A DNA stretch of 22,442 bases from Polyangiaceae bacterium (GTDB lineage: Bacteria > Myxococcota > Polyangia > Polyangiales > Polyangiaceae): positions 1 through 22,442 of the forward strand of contig JAICTU010000092.1 of NCBI GenBank assembly GCA_025936205.1, written 5' to 3'. The position numbers and the translations under genes were made by a program. Below are positions 15,931 through 22,442 of this stretch, piece after piece; within the stretch, counting starts at the first letter, position 1, and every line of letters starts with the position of its first letter. The notes below the pieces were generated by a model. That model was not told where the DNA came from and searched no databases. It saw nothing but the letters and a program-made list of their open reading frames with translations.

Positions 15931-15951
15931 CTCCCCATCGGGCGGATCAGC

Positions 15952-16365
15952 TCAGGTTTGGGACGGTACGCCGAGCGCGTCTTTGATCACGGCGACCAGC
16001 GACACCAGATTCGGCGGCTTCACCAGCCATGCGGTCGCGCCGACCTCACGCCCCTCGACGAAGCGGGCACGCGACACGTCGGACGTGAGCACGAACACCG
16101 GCACCTTGGAATAGCCAGGCAGCTTGCGCACTTGGCGGATGAACTCGAGCCCATCCATGGTCGGCATGTGGATGTCGGTGAGGATGGCTTCGAAGTTCTG
16201 GGTCCGTGCCCGCCACAGGCCCTCGCTGCCCTCCGTCGCCTCGCAGCACTGAAAGCCCGCGCGCTTCAGCGTCGAGCACAGCACTTCTCGCGAAGCGCTG
16301 GAGTCGTCCACGACGAGAATGCGCGTCTTGGCGATGGCCGGAGCCGGTGCGGACTTATTGCTCAT
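15952..16365 (-). CDS. CheY-like single-domain response regulator
   Basis: This 137-residue protein is a single receiver domain after a short Ala/Pro-rich N-terminal tail. The acidic pair D20-D21, phospho-acceptor D64 (LTDIHMP), T94 and K116 (the KP motif) are all in place, so it should accept phosphate. There is no output domain. It ends 101 bp before the giant kinase gene on the same strand, and is a prime candidate to take phosphate from the kinase's HPt histidine. The ATG is preceded by a weak AGGG. Its downstream target (flagellar, gliding or developmental machinery, or another HPt) cannot be told. Confidence 0.92.
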   Translation of the reverse strand: MSNKSAPAPAIAKTRILVVDDSSASREVLCSTLKRAGFQCCEATEGSEGLWRARTQNFEAILTDIHMPTMDGLEFIRQVRKLPGYSKVPVFVLTSDVSRARFVEGREVGATAWLVKPPNLVSLVAVIKDALGVPSQT

Positions 16366-16473
16366 GGGTCAGCCCTGTCGCGACGCGTTCGGATCCGCGC
16401 CACCTCGTCATGGTAACGACACCTCGCCGGAGCTCTTGAGTACCTCATGGCCCCGGGTAGGTGGTGGCGCCGC

Positions 16474-16917
16474 CTACATCTGAGGCGAGACGCCCAGCTC
16501 GGGCTCCTCGGCTGCGCACGGACGAGAGCTGCCGTCCGCGACCAGCTCCGTGTCCCGCTCGAGCGGAAAAGCCAGCGAGGCTCGCGCCGTACCGAACACC
16601 ACGTCGTAGCTGCCCGGGCTCGGTGCGGGTATCTCGCAGCGAAGGGTCCAGTTGCTGCAGTCCGTGGCGCATCTGGTCTTCTCGTGCTGCAGGACGAGCC
16701 GGCTGGCGATGCTGAGCTGGCGCTCGTGCTGCGACACGTTGCAGCTGCCGGCGACCTGCCGATTGCAGGAACTGGTCACGCAGTCGAGCAGTTTCACTTC
16801 GGCACGCAGCTGGTCTCCCGAAGCGCGCAGACACAGCGCCCCCGAATCGACGTAGACGCGCTGCTCCGCGCTATCGTGGCAGGTCAGCCCAAGCAGCGAG
16901 ATGAGCGCCCAGCGCAC
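16474..16917 (-). CDS. Small Cys-rich secreted protein, probable lipoprotein
   Basis: The 147-residue product is not recognised as a named family. It starts at GTG 16917 with a short hydrophobic leader (MRWALISLLGLTC); Cys13 could be a lipidated residue, though the residues before it do not match the standard lipobox well. Eight further cysteines follow (29, 46, 51, 59, 83, 87, 94, 134), an even number that fits four disulfide bonds outside the cytoplasm. The body looks beta-rich. No clear ribosome-binding site is seen. The gene lies 24 bp after one response regulator and 108 bp before the next, all on one strand, so it is probably in the same transcript and may be an envelope sensor or accessory of the signalling island. 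A short hairpin-forming stretch overlaps its stop (about 16456-16476). Confidence 0.6.
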   Translation of the reverse strand: MRWALISLLGLTCHDSAEQRVYVDSGALCLRASGDQLRAEVKLLDCVTSSCNRQVAGSCNVSQHERQLSIASRLVLQHEKTRCATDCSNWTLRCEIPAPSPGSYDVVFGTARASLAFPLERDTELVADGSSRPCAAEEPELGVSPQM

Positions 16918-16941
16918 GCGCCGAGCATAGGCGACCGCCCT

Positions 16942-17316
16942 TCAGCTCGCATCCCCAATCGCGTCGCGCACGGCCGCCAGCAGGGCCTGCCCGCTGATCG
17001 GCTTGGACAGCACTGCGTGTGCGCCCAGGCCGGTCATGACCTCGCGATCACGGGGGCCGGCTTCCGCGGTGAGCATCACGACCGGAATATGACTGGTCAG
17101 CTCGCTACTCTTGAGGATGCTGAGGGCTTTGTTCCCGTCCATCACGGGCATCTGCACGTCCAGCAACACCAGGTCGGGTATCTCGACGCTGGCCAGGCGG
17201 ACCGCTTGCGCGCCGTCCTCGGCATGAATCAGCACATAGCCGTGCTGATGCAGCACATTCTGTTCGAGCTGTCGGAACATCCGAGAGTCGTCGGCAACGA
17301 GGATCGTCTTCGCCAT
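16942..17316 (-). CDS. CheY/PilH-like response regulator
   Basis: This 124-residue stand-alone receiver has acidic residues D9-D10, phospho-acceptor D53 (LLDVQMP), T83 and K105 (SKP), so all catalytic positions are intact. It starts directly with the first beta strand (MAKTILVADDSRMFRQL), as CheY and PilH proteins do, and has no output domain. It is the first gene of the minus-strand signalling group, followed after 24 bp by the Cys-rich secreted protein. It differs clearly from the second receiver in the cluster, so the two probably have different partners or act as output and phosphate sink. The ribosome-binding site is weak. The 177 bp upstream, up to the GCS2 gene, must hold its promoter. 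Confidence 0.92.
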   Translation of the reverse strand: MAKTILVADDSRMFRQLEQNVLHQHGYVLIHAEDGAQAVRLASVEIPDLVLLDVQMPVMDGNKALSILKSSELTSHIPVVMLTAEAGPRDREVMTGLGAHAVLSKPISGQALLAAVRDAIGDAS

Positions 17317-17435
17317 CCCGCTTAGTATGACGGCTCATCGGGACTCGCCCTACAGCATTGGCGTCGAGTCCGGTGCTCCGCCCCCAACATTTCCTTCACC
17401 ATCCAGCGCACTCGAGCACACACCAGGCTCGGGGT

Positions 17436-17489
17436 GCGGGGTGTCCCCGCAGAAAGTACGGGCTGATCGGGGGCGCGGGGTGTCCCCGC
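17436..17489. repeat. Two direct copies of a 15-bp hairpin repeat
   Basis: GCGGGGTGTCCCCGC occurs at 17436-17450 and again at 17475-17489. Each copy is a perfect 6-bp stem with a TGT loop, and similar flanks (TCGGGG before, GA after) make an imperfect 39-bp tandem unit. The second copy begins 5 bp after the GCS2 stop. No T-tract follows on the minus strand. They may act together as a transcript end, or belong to a dispersed palindromic repeat family. Confidence 0.65.
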
Positions 17490-17493
17490 TGAA

Positions 17494-18762
17494 TCAACCC
17501 CGGAACGGCTGCCCTCGGTCCAGGCAGGTGGCGATTTCGTGGTAGACGGCCGTCAGTCGATCGCGCCCCGGCCGGGGCCCCACCGCGCTCGCGATGCGGC
17601 GCGCCAGGCAGCCTCGATCCAGGATCACGCCCAGCGCTTTCTCGAACTCGGCAAAGCCCGGTTCCTCACGCTGCACGCGCTCGGCGATCGAGCGCCAGAC
17701 GTCGCCCGCGCGCTGCTCCCGGGTGCAGCCGAGTGCGCGCAGGTACTCGGCGTCGGTAATGCGCGCCTCGTCCGCGTCGCGAATACAGTCTTGCAGGATC
17801 GAGGCCAGCCGCTGCTCGCTGAAGGTACGCTGAACGGCTGAGCTGCTCCAGCTCTCGCCGACCAGCTGCTTCAGTGCTCCCACCACCAGCGCCGCGATGG
17901 CCAGGTCTGCTGCCGGATACTCCTGCAAATCGAGCAGACGGATTTCGATCGCCATGCGCTCGAAGCGCGCGATACAGCCGCGCGCGTTCGCCCATTCGTG
18001 CTGCAGCACACCCTCCGGGTCATGCGGAGCCAGAGCCGCGTACAGAGGGCCGAGCAGCTTGGACTCGTAGTCGGCACGCGTGAATACCTGCTCCGGGATC
18101 ACGAGACCGCTCACGCAGGGAATGCGCCGCGCGTTGCTGCGGTACACGTCCACGCGCGTATCCATCAGCCCCGTGAGCTTGCCCTCGACCAGCGGCGAGC
18201 TGGCGGCCAGCGCGGGCAAGATCGGCAAGATCATGCGCATCGCCGCGTGCAGGCGCCCGAACTCGTCGTCGTTGGAGAACGGCAAGTTGATGTGCATGCT
18301 CTGCAGATTGGCCCAGCCGTGGCCACGGCAGTCGAAGATGCGGTCGAAGGTCTGATAGATGACGTCGTTTTCGTGCGGCCAGAGCCGCAGCTCGCGATCC
18401 GGCTCCATCCACGGGTGCATGGCCGTCGGCAGCAGCCGCCCGGAGAGCGGCCGCAAGAGCTCGCGCATGCGCTCGACGTGCGCCTGAAACTGCCCTGCCA
18501 GCCCGCTCAGCGTCGGCACGGGGCCGTTGCACTTCATCTCGATCACGTGCAGCGCGAGCTCGTTCGACCAGGCGATCGGGCCGAGATCGACCTGCAGATC
18601 GTAGCCACCGCCCACGCTTTTCAGCAGCTCATCCGCGATCGGCCGCACCGAGAGGCTCTCGGCGTCGACGATCATGTACTCGAGCTCGATGCCGATGCCT
18701 TCGAAGAGTTTCAGAGGGTTCAAGGGGTCCAGGGGTCCGGGGAAGATCGGAGGTAACGGCAC
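17494..18762 (-). CDS. GCS2-family glutamate-cysteine ligase-like amidoligase
   Basis: This 422-residue protein belongs to the glutamate-cysteine ligase type 2 (GCS2/YbdK-like) family of the glutamine-synthetase-fold COOH-NH2 ligases, which form amide bonds using ATP. The metal/nucleotide motif G24-I-E-L-E28-YM, the AMHPWMEP block (114-121) and MHINLPF (156-162) are readable, as is LAASSP (185-190). Whether it makes gamma-glutamylcysteine or another amide is unknown; many members are not true GshA enzymes. It starts at GTG 18762 with no clear ribosome-binding site. The next upstream gene (hydrolase) is 190 bp away across a strong hairpin, so it likely has its own promoter. Family members often neighbour ATP-grasp ligases and papain-like peptidases; a C39-type peptidase is two genes away. 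Confidence 0.88.
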   Translation of the reverse strand: MPLPPIFPGPLDPLNPLKLFEGIGIELEYMIVDAESLSVRPIADELLKSVGGGYDLQVDLGPIAWSNELALHVIEMKCNGPVPTLSGLAGQFQAHVERMRELLRPLSGRLLPTAMHPWMEPDRELRLWPHENDVIYQTFDRIFDCRGHGWANLQSMHINLPFSNDDEFGRLHAAMRMILPILPALAASSPLVEGKLTGLMDTRVDVYRSNARRIPCVSGLVIPEQVFTRADYESKLLGPLYAALAPHDPEGVLQHEWANARGCIARFERMAIEIRLLDLQEYPAADLAIAALVVGALKQLVGESWSSSAVQRTFSEQRLASILQDCIRDADEARITDAEYLRALGCTREQRAGDVWRSIAERVQREEPGFAEFEKALGVILDRGCLARRIASAVGPRPGRDRLTAVYHEIATCLDRGQPFRG

Positions 18763-18873
18763 GTTGGTCCGGCGCCGCTACTCGAGACGGAAACCTAGCA
18801 GATCCGTTCAGTGCAAAATCAGGATCCCTTCCGAACTACAGGCAGGGAAGTCGCTCCAGCCCACCGGGCATCG

Positions 18874-18903
18874 GGGCTGGGCGGCAAGGGGGCCGCCCAG
18901 CCC
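18874..18903 (-). terminator. Strong 12-bp GC-rich hairpin, probable transcript end of the hydrolase gene
   Basis: GGGCTGGGCGGC and GCCGCCCAGCCC pair perfectly over 12 bp around a 6-nt loop, about 50 bp after the stop of the alpha/beta hydrolase and before the next minus-strand gene. There is no T-tract, so it may slow polymerase or protect the 3' end rather than act as a classical terminator. A second, weaker inverted repeat (TTTCGCC/GGCGAAA) lies at 18908-18947. Confidence 0.5.
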
Positions 18904-18952
18904 GGCGTTTCGCCGCGCGCACCTCGGCCTTTCGCGGCGTGGCGAAATCGAA

Positions 18953-19774
18953 TCAGCCCCGGATGAAGGCCAGCAGGTCGGAGTTGAGCTGCTCCTGGTG
19001 CGTTGCCGTGAGGCCGTGCGGCGCCCCCGGATACACTTTCAGCGTTGCCTGCTTCACGAGCTCCACGGAGCGGCGCGCCGATCCTGCGATCGGTACGATC
19101 TGATCGTCGTCGCCGTGCACGATCAACGTTGGGACGTTGATCCGCTTCAGGTCCTCGGTGAAGTCTGTCTCCGAGAAGGCTTTGATGCAGTCAAAAGCGC
19201 CGTTGATGGTGGCCCGCATACACATCGACCAGAAGTGCTCGAGCAAGCCCTGGGAGACCTTGGAACCCGCCCGGTTGGCGCCATAGAACGGCTTGCTGAA
19301 TTCTTTGTAAAACTGGGCGCGATCCCGCGCGATGCCGGCTCGGAGCCCATCGAAAACGCTGGCTGGCGTGCCCTGCGGATTCGTCGCGGACTGGAGCAGG
19401 ATGGGCGGCACGGCGTCGATCAGGGCGGCCTTGACCACCCGTTTGCTGCCGTGGCGACCGAGGTAGTGCGTGATTTCTCCGCCCCCCGTCGAGTGCCCCA
19501 CCAGGACGGCTTGCTTCAGGTCGAGCTGATCGATCAGCTGTGCAAGGTCGTCAGCGTAGGTGTCCATGTCGTTGCCGCGCCAGGTGTTGTCGGAGCGGCC
19601 ATGTCCGCGGCGGTCGTGCGCGATGCAACGATAGCCTCGGGAGGCGAAGAACAGCATCTGTTCGGCCCAAGCATCTCCATTCAAGGGCCAGCCATGGCTG
19701 AAGACGATGGGCGGGCCATCGCCCCAATCCTGGTAGAAGATGTTGGTCTTGTCCTTGGTCTTGATCGTGTTCAT
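18953..19774 (-). CDS. Alpha/beta hydrolase, cofactor-free haloperoxidase (perhydrolase) type
   Basis: The 273-residue product is a full-length alpha/beta hydrolase of the non-heme chloroperoxidase/arylesterase group. The triad is S95 (GHSTGG), D224 (GDDDQIVP) and H253 (GAPHGL); the oxyanion region HGWPL at 27-31 is typical of the group. Such enzymes hydrolyse esters and form peracids from carboxylic acid and peroxide; the in vivo substrate is unknown. There is no signal peptide, so it should be cytoplasmic. The start is firm: GGGAGGG (complement of 19781-19787) is 6 nt before the ATG. It appears to be a single-gene unit, with a 226-bp gap upstream and a strong hairpin downstream. Confidence 0.92.
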   Translation of the reverse strand: MNTIKTKDKTNIFYQDWGDGPPIVFSHGWPLNGDAWAEQMLFFASRGYRCIAHDRRGHGRSDNTWRGNDMDTYADDLAQLIDQLDLKQAVLVGHSTGGGEITHYLGRHGSKRVVKAALIDAVPPILLQSATNPQGTPASVFDGLRAGIARDRAQFYKEFSKPFYGANRAGSKVSQGLLEHFWSMCMRATINGAFDCIKAFSETDFTEDLKRINVPTLIVHGDDDQIVPIAGSARRSVELVKQATLKVYPGAPHGLTATHQEQLNSDLLAFIRG

Positions 19775-20000
19775 GTCTGTCCCTCCCTGAGAGCCCAGCG
19801 CAGCAGTCGCCGGCGTGTTCGCGAATGACGTCCATCGTCATCGCGGTCGCCACACGAGCAAGAAGCGGGCCGGCGACGTTCGGGAAATCGCTGCTGCTGG
19901 CTACGTGCGCGTCACGGCGCTGCCACCGTGGATTCGGCCGGTCGTAGCTACGATGCTTGTGCCGGAGCATTCCAGTATCCGCCTGCGCGGACACGAGTGA
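19775..20000. other. Intergenic region upstream of the hydrolase
   Basis: I see no convincing gene in these 226 bp; a 61-codon plus-strand frame has no family resemblance and no ribosome-binding site. An inverted repeat ATGACG-tccat-CGTCAT at 19825-19841, about 50 bp upstream of the hydrolase start, could be an operator. Confidence 0.4.
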
Positions 20001-20777
20001 CTAGGGCAGGATGATGCGCTTGTCGTCGACTTCCCGCTTGGGCATCTTCTTCGGCGTGAGCACCAGCAGGTTCGCGTCGTAGGTGAGGATGCCGAGCAGG
20101 ATCGAGGCCATCAGGCGGTTCATCGCCACGCGATAGTACTGCGAGCCGAAGCGCGGATTGTCATGCAGTGGATCGGCCACGCTGACCTCGCGCGTGGCGG
20201 GGTCGTAGCCGCTCAGCACCACGAAGTGACCGCTCGGCGAGCCGCGGATGTCGTCGTATTCGTCGTTGAACTCGCGCGCGCAGTCGTAGAGATACGTCGC
20301 GCTCAGCCCGGTCAGCACCGGCACGCCGCGGCGAAGAAAGCGCCGCAACAACTTGGCGTCCAGCGTCTCATAGCGCAGGTTCCCGCCCAGGCTCAGAAAC
20401 TCGAGATAATTCTCCGTGGCGAGCGCGAGCTTCTCCGAGAGCTTGTGCCGGCGCTGCTCCGCCAGGCGCTTGGGCAGCTCCGAGAGCTGGCCGGGCGTGA
20501 ACCAGGTGGGATCGAAGATCTGCAGGTTGTACGTGAAGATCTCCGCGCGGAAGCCGCGGCGCAGCGCATGGATCGCGAGCCGGACCGCTAGCGTGCCGCC
20601 CTCGGGCAGCGGCTCCACCGTGTCGATCACCTCTTGCAGCGGCGTTTCGTAATCCCAGTAGCGATAGACAGCGTGCAGGCACGTGGGACCACAGGTTGTG
20701 TAGTTGGGCTGCGGCAATACCGAGAACCGCAGCTGATGGCCGCCGGAGGAGTCGGAGGGAGGATGGCTCGACGTCAC
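20001..20777 (-). CDS. Papain-like C39-type cysteine peptidase family protein
   Basis: This 258-residue protein has the papain-like fold signature of the C39-like/DUF3335 peptidases. Q23 (oxyanion) and C29 (QPNYTTCGPTC), H184 (SGHFVVLSGYD) and D202 (VADPLHDNP) form a complete catalytic set. There is no signal peptide or membrane segment, so it is not a bacteriocin exporter; it should act in the cytoplasm. Members of this group occur near ATP-grasp RimK-like and GCS2-like amidoligases, where they are thought to process or remove peptide additions (established gene-neighbourhood knowledge; role here inferred). It starts at GTG 20777, without a good ribosome-binding site, 135 bp after gltX on the same strand. 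Confidence 0.85.
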   Translation of the reverse strand: MTSSHPPSDSSGGHQLRFSVLPQPNYTTCGPTCLHAVYRYWDYETPLQEVIDTVEPLPEGGTLAVRLAIHALRRGFRAEIFTYNLQIFDPTWFTPGQLSELPKRLAEQRRHKLSEKLALATENYLEFLSLGGNLRYETLDAKLLRRFLRRGVPVLTGLSATYLYDCAREFNDEYDDIRGSPSGHFVVLSGYDPATREVSVADPLHDNPRFGSQYYRVAMNRLMASILLGILTYDANLLVLTPKKMPKREVDDKRIILP

Positions 20778-20872
20778 GGGGTGCGCACTGGCCCTACAAA
20801 CCTGTTCAGGGCCAGATTAAAGTCTACCAAATTCGCGAACCTAGCGCCCGTCGCCGTGCGCACATTCGGGGG

Positions 20873-20894
20873 TTGCTGGCGGATCCGCCGGCAA
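20873..20894 (-). terminator. Near-perfect palindrome after gltX, possible transcript end
   Basis: TTGCTGGCG and CGCCGGCAA pair over 9 bp (one G-U pair) around GATC, starting about 19 bp after the gltX stop. No T-tract follows. It may separate gltX from the peptidase gene. Confidence 0.4.
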
Positions 20895-20912
20895 AGCAGG
20901 GATTTCCGGGCC

Positions 20913-22439
20913 TCAGGCGCCGGCTTCCGCCTCTCCCGCGCCGGGCAGCTTTCGGTATTCGCGCTCCAGCTCCTCCAGCTGCTTTTTCGATAAGCCCCCG
21001 AGCGCTTGCAGGGCATCGCGTAGACGGCTGCGACAGAGATCGGGTCCCAGGATCTCCAATGTTTCAAATAGCGGCGTCGATACGGCGTTGCCGGAGATCG
21101 CGACAAATAAGGGAAACAATAGCTCGCGGATCTTGAGCCCCAGCGCTTCTCCCAGCTGCTCCAGCTCCGCGCGCAGCGAGTCCGCGCGCCACGTGCGCAG
21201 CGCATCGAGCCGGCGGCTGGCAAAGAACAGCACCTTGCGCACGTCTTCCGGCGTGAGCTTCTTGTGGGCGAAGCTCGCTTCCGTCAGCCCTCCTCCACCG
21301 CTCAGCGAGGCGGGAGGGCTGAAGAAGTGCCCGACCTTGGGCAGCACGTCGCTGAGCCGCTCCACGCGCTCCTGCACCAGCTTCAGGATCGGTACGCAGT
21401 ACTCGCGGTTGACCGCCCACTCCGCGAGCCGATCGGCGAGCGTATCGGGCGTCAGATCCTCGCGGATGTAGCGCCCGTTCAGCCAGGAGAGCTTGGCCAG
21501 ATCGAACACGGGCCCGCCCAGCGACACGCGGCGGATGTCGAAGTTCGAGGCCATCTGCTCCAGCGTGAACTTCTCTTCGCCGTTGGGCATGGTCCAGCCC
21601 ATCATGCCCAGGTAATTGAGCAAGGCCTCGGGCAGGTAGCCCATGCGCCGGTAGTAGCCGATGCTGGTCGGGTTCTTGCGCTTGCTCAGCTTGCTCTTGT
21701 CGGGGTTGCGCAAGAGCGGCAAGTGGCAGAGCACCGGCGCTTGCCAGCCAAAGTACTGATACAGGAGCAAGTGCTTGGGCGCGCTCGTGATCCACTCCTC
21801 GCCGCGCAGCACGTGGGTGATCTCCATCAAGTGATCATCGACCACGTTGGCGAGGTGGTAGGTCGGCATACCATCCGCCTTCACCAGCACCTGCATGTCC
21901 ACCTGCTGCCACTCGATGCTCACGGGCTCGCGCAGCAAGTCGTTGATCACGCACACGCCCGAGCTCGGGATCTTCATGCGGATCACGAAGGGCTCCGAGC
22001 GCGCCTTGCGTTCCTCGATCTCCTGACGCGACAGGCCGATGCAGTGCCCGTCGTATCCGACGCGGCCCTTCTCGGCGAGCTGCTTCTTGCGCAGCGTCTC
22101 CAGCCGCTCGGGAGTGCAGAAGCACTCGAAAGCATGTCCCTTTTCCAGCAGCTGCGCGGCGTGGGCGCGGTAGATTTCGCTGCGCTCGCTCTGGCGATAC
22201 GGTCCCTTGTCACCGCCGACGTCGGGCCCCTCGTCCCAGTGCAGCCCGAGCCAGCGCAGCGACGACAAAATCGCGGCTTCGCTCTCGCGGGTGCTGCGCA
22301 CTTGATCGGTGTCTTCGATGCGCAGGATGAACTTGCCGCCGTGCTGGCGAGCGAAGCACAGGTTGAAGAGCGCGATGTAAGCCGTGCCGACGTGGGGATC
22401 GCCCGTCGGGGAGGGCGCGATGCGAGTGCGGACCGTCAT
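20913..22439 (-). CDS. gltX: Glutamyl-tRNA synthetase
   Basis: This 508-residue class I aminoacyl-tRNA synthetase charges tRNA-Glu (and tRNA-Gln if non-discriminating). The HIGH-type motif reads H16-V-G-T19 after [10 protein letters not shown], and the KMSKS-type motif is K250-L-S-K-R254. The insert with C106-x-C108 and C133 resembles the zinc site of the E. coli type, but the fourth ligand is not evident. Length and N-terminus fit the family, so the ATG at 22439 is the start; only three upstream bases are visible, so the promoter and ribosome-binding site lie outside. Discriminating or not cannot be decided by eye. Confidence 0.97.
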   Translation of the reverse strand: MTVRTRIAPSPTGDPHVGTAYIALFNLCFARQHGGKFILRIEDTDQVRSTRESEAAILSSLRWLGLHWDEGPDVGGDKGPYRQSERSEIYRAHAAQLLEKGHAFECFCTPERLETLRKKQLAEKGRVGYDGHCIGLSRQEIEERKARSEPFVIRMKIPSSGVCVINDLLREPVSIEWQQVDMQVLVKADGMPTYHLANVVDDHLMEITHVLRGEEWITSAPKHLLLYQYFGWQAPVLCHLPLLRNPDKSKLSKRKNPTSIGYYRRMGYLPEALLNYLGMMGWTMPNGEEKFTLEQMASNFDIRRVSLGGPVFDLAKLSWLNGRYIREDLTPDTLADRLAEWAVNREYCVPILKLVQERVERLSDVLPKVGHFFSPPASLSGGGGLTEASFAHKKLTPEDVRKVLFFASRRLDALRTWRADSLRAELEQLGEALGLKIRELLFPLFVAISGNAVSTPLFETLEILGPDLCRSRLRDALQALGGLSKKQLEELEREYRKLPGAGEAEAGA

Positions 22440-22442
22440 GAG

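Noticed and set aside
16447..17325. A 292-codon plus-strand frame opposite the Cys-rich protein and the second response regulator
   Set aside because: The opposite strand encodes a complete receiver domain, and this frame shows no motifs of its own.
17436..17489. Reading the twin hairpin repeats as a minimal CRISPR array
   Set aside because: Only two units, the spacing is short with related flanks, and no cas genes are present; each repeat is a simple hairpin.
19815..20000. A 61-codon plus-strand frame between the hydrolase and C39-like genes
   Set aside because: No ribosome-binding site, no recognisable family and typical random composition.
1..22442. tRNA, rRNA and insertion-sequence genes
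   Set aside because: No cloverleaf-like T-loop/anticodon arrangement, rRNA core sequence, transposase motif or long terminal inverted repeats were noticed on either strand; a covariance-model search was not possible.

Overview
The window is very GC-rich, with long open frames, many GTG starts, a Gly-rich and Cys-rich secreted protein and a 2,000-residue Ser/Thr-kinase/ATPase/histidine-kinase hybrid. This points to a myxobacterium (Myxococcota, probably Polyangiales). That assignment rests on gene style and family recognition, not on a marker alignment. No rRNA, tRNA, CRISPR array, integrase or intact insertion sequence was seen.

Left part (1-9777). A partial minus-strand gene leaves the left edge; it encodes a zinc-ribbon, one membrane segment and a Pro/Ala-rich linker. 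A lipoprotein serine hydrolase of the beta-lactamase/esterase family lies on the plus strand. Next comes a minus-strand run: ZIP-family transporter, GH15 glucoamylase/trehalase-like enzyme, glucose 1-dehydrogenase. The last two are 10 bp apart and make a logical pair, since glucose released by the GH15 enzyme can be oxidised to gluconolactone. On the plus strand follows a broken DUF1275 (YoaK-type) gene, then a secreted Cys-rich protein with a C-terminal ferritin-like diiron domain. The 3' end of that gene overlaps, tail to tail by 95 nt, a GNAT-nitrilase fusion gene.

Centre (9848-17316). This is a signalling island, all on the minus strand. In transcription order it holds a CheY-like response regulator, a small Cys-rich probable lipoprotein, a second CheY-like regulator, and the giant kinase. 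The kinase has a Ser/Thr kinase domain with DFQ in place of DFG, an AAA-type ATPase, a helical repeat region, GAF, PAS-like, HPt and a CheA-like ATPase. It has no ordinary DHp dimerisation domain, no receiver and no CheW domain, so the two stand-alone receivers are its obvious candidate partners. A hairpin overlaps the ribosome-binding site of the kinase gene.

Right part (17436-22442). Two copies of a 15-bp hairpin repeat lie just after a GCS2-family glutamate-cysteine-ligase-like enzyme. Then come an alpha/beta hydrolase of the cofactor-free haloperoxidase type, a papain-like C39-type peptidase, and glutamyl-tRNA synthetase (gltX), all on the minus strand. The GCS2 ligase, C39-like peptidase and GNAT-nitrilase belong to families known from amidoligase-type peptide or metabolite modification clusters, but no ATP-grasp partner is visible here.

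The most interesting points are the kinase/receiver island, the GH15-glucose-dehydrogenase pair, the secreted ferritin-like protein with a possible sigma-54 promoter set inside a decayed gene, and the scattered amidoligase-type genes.
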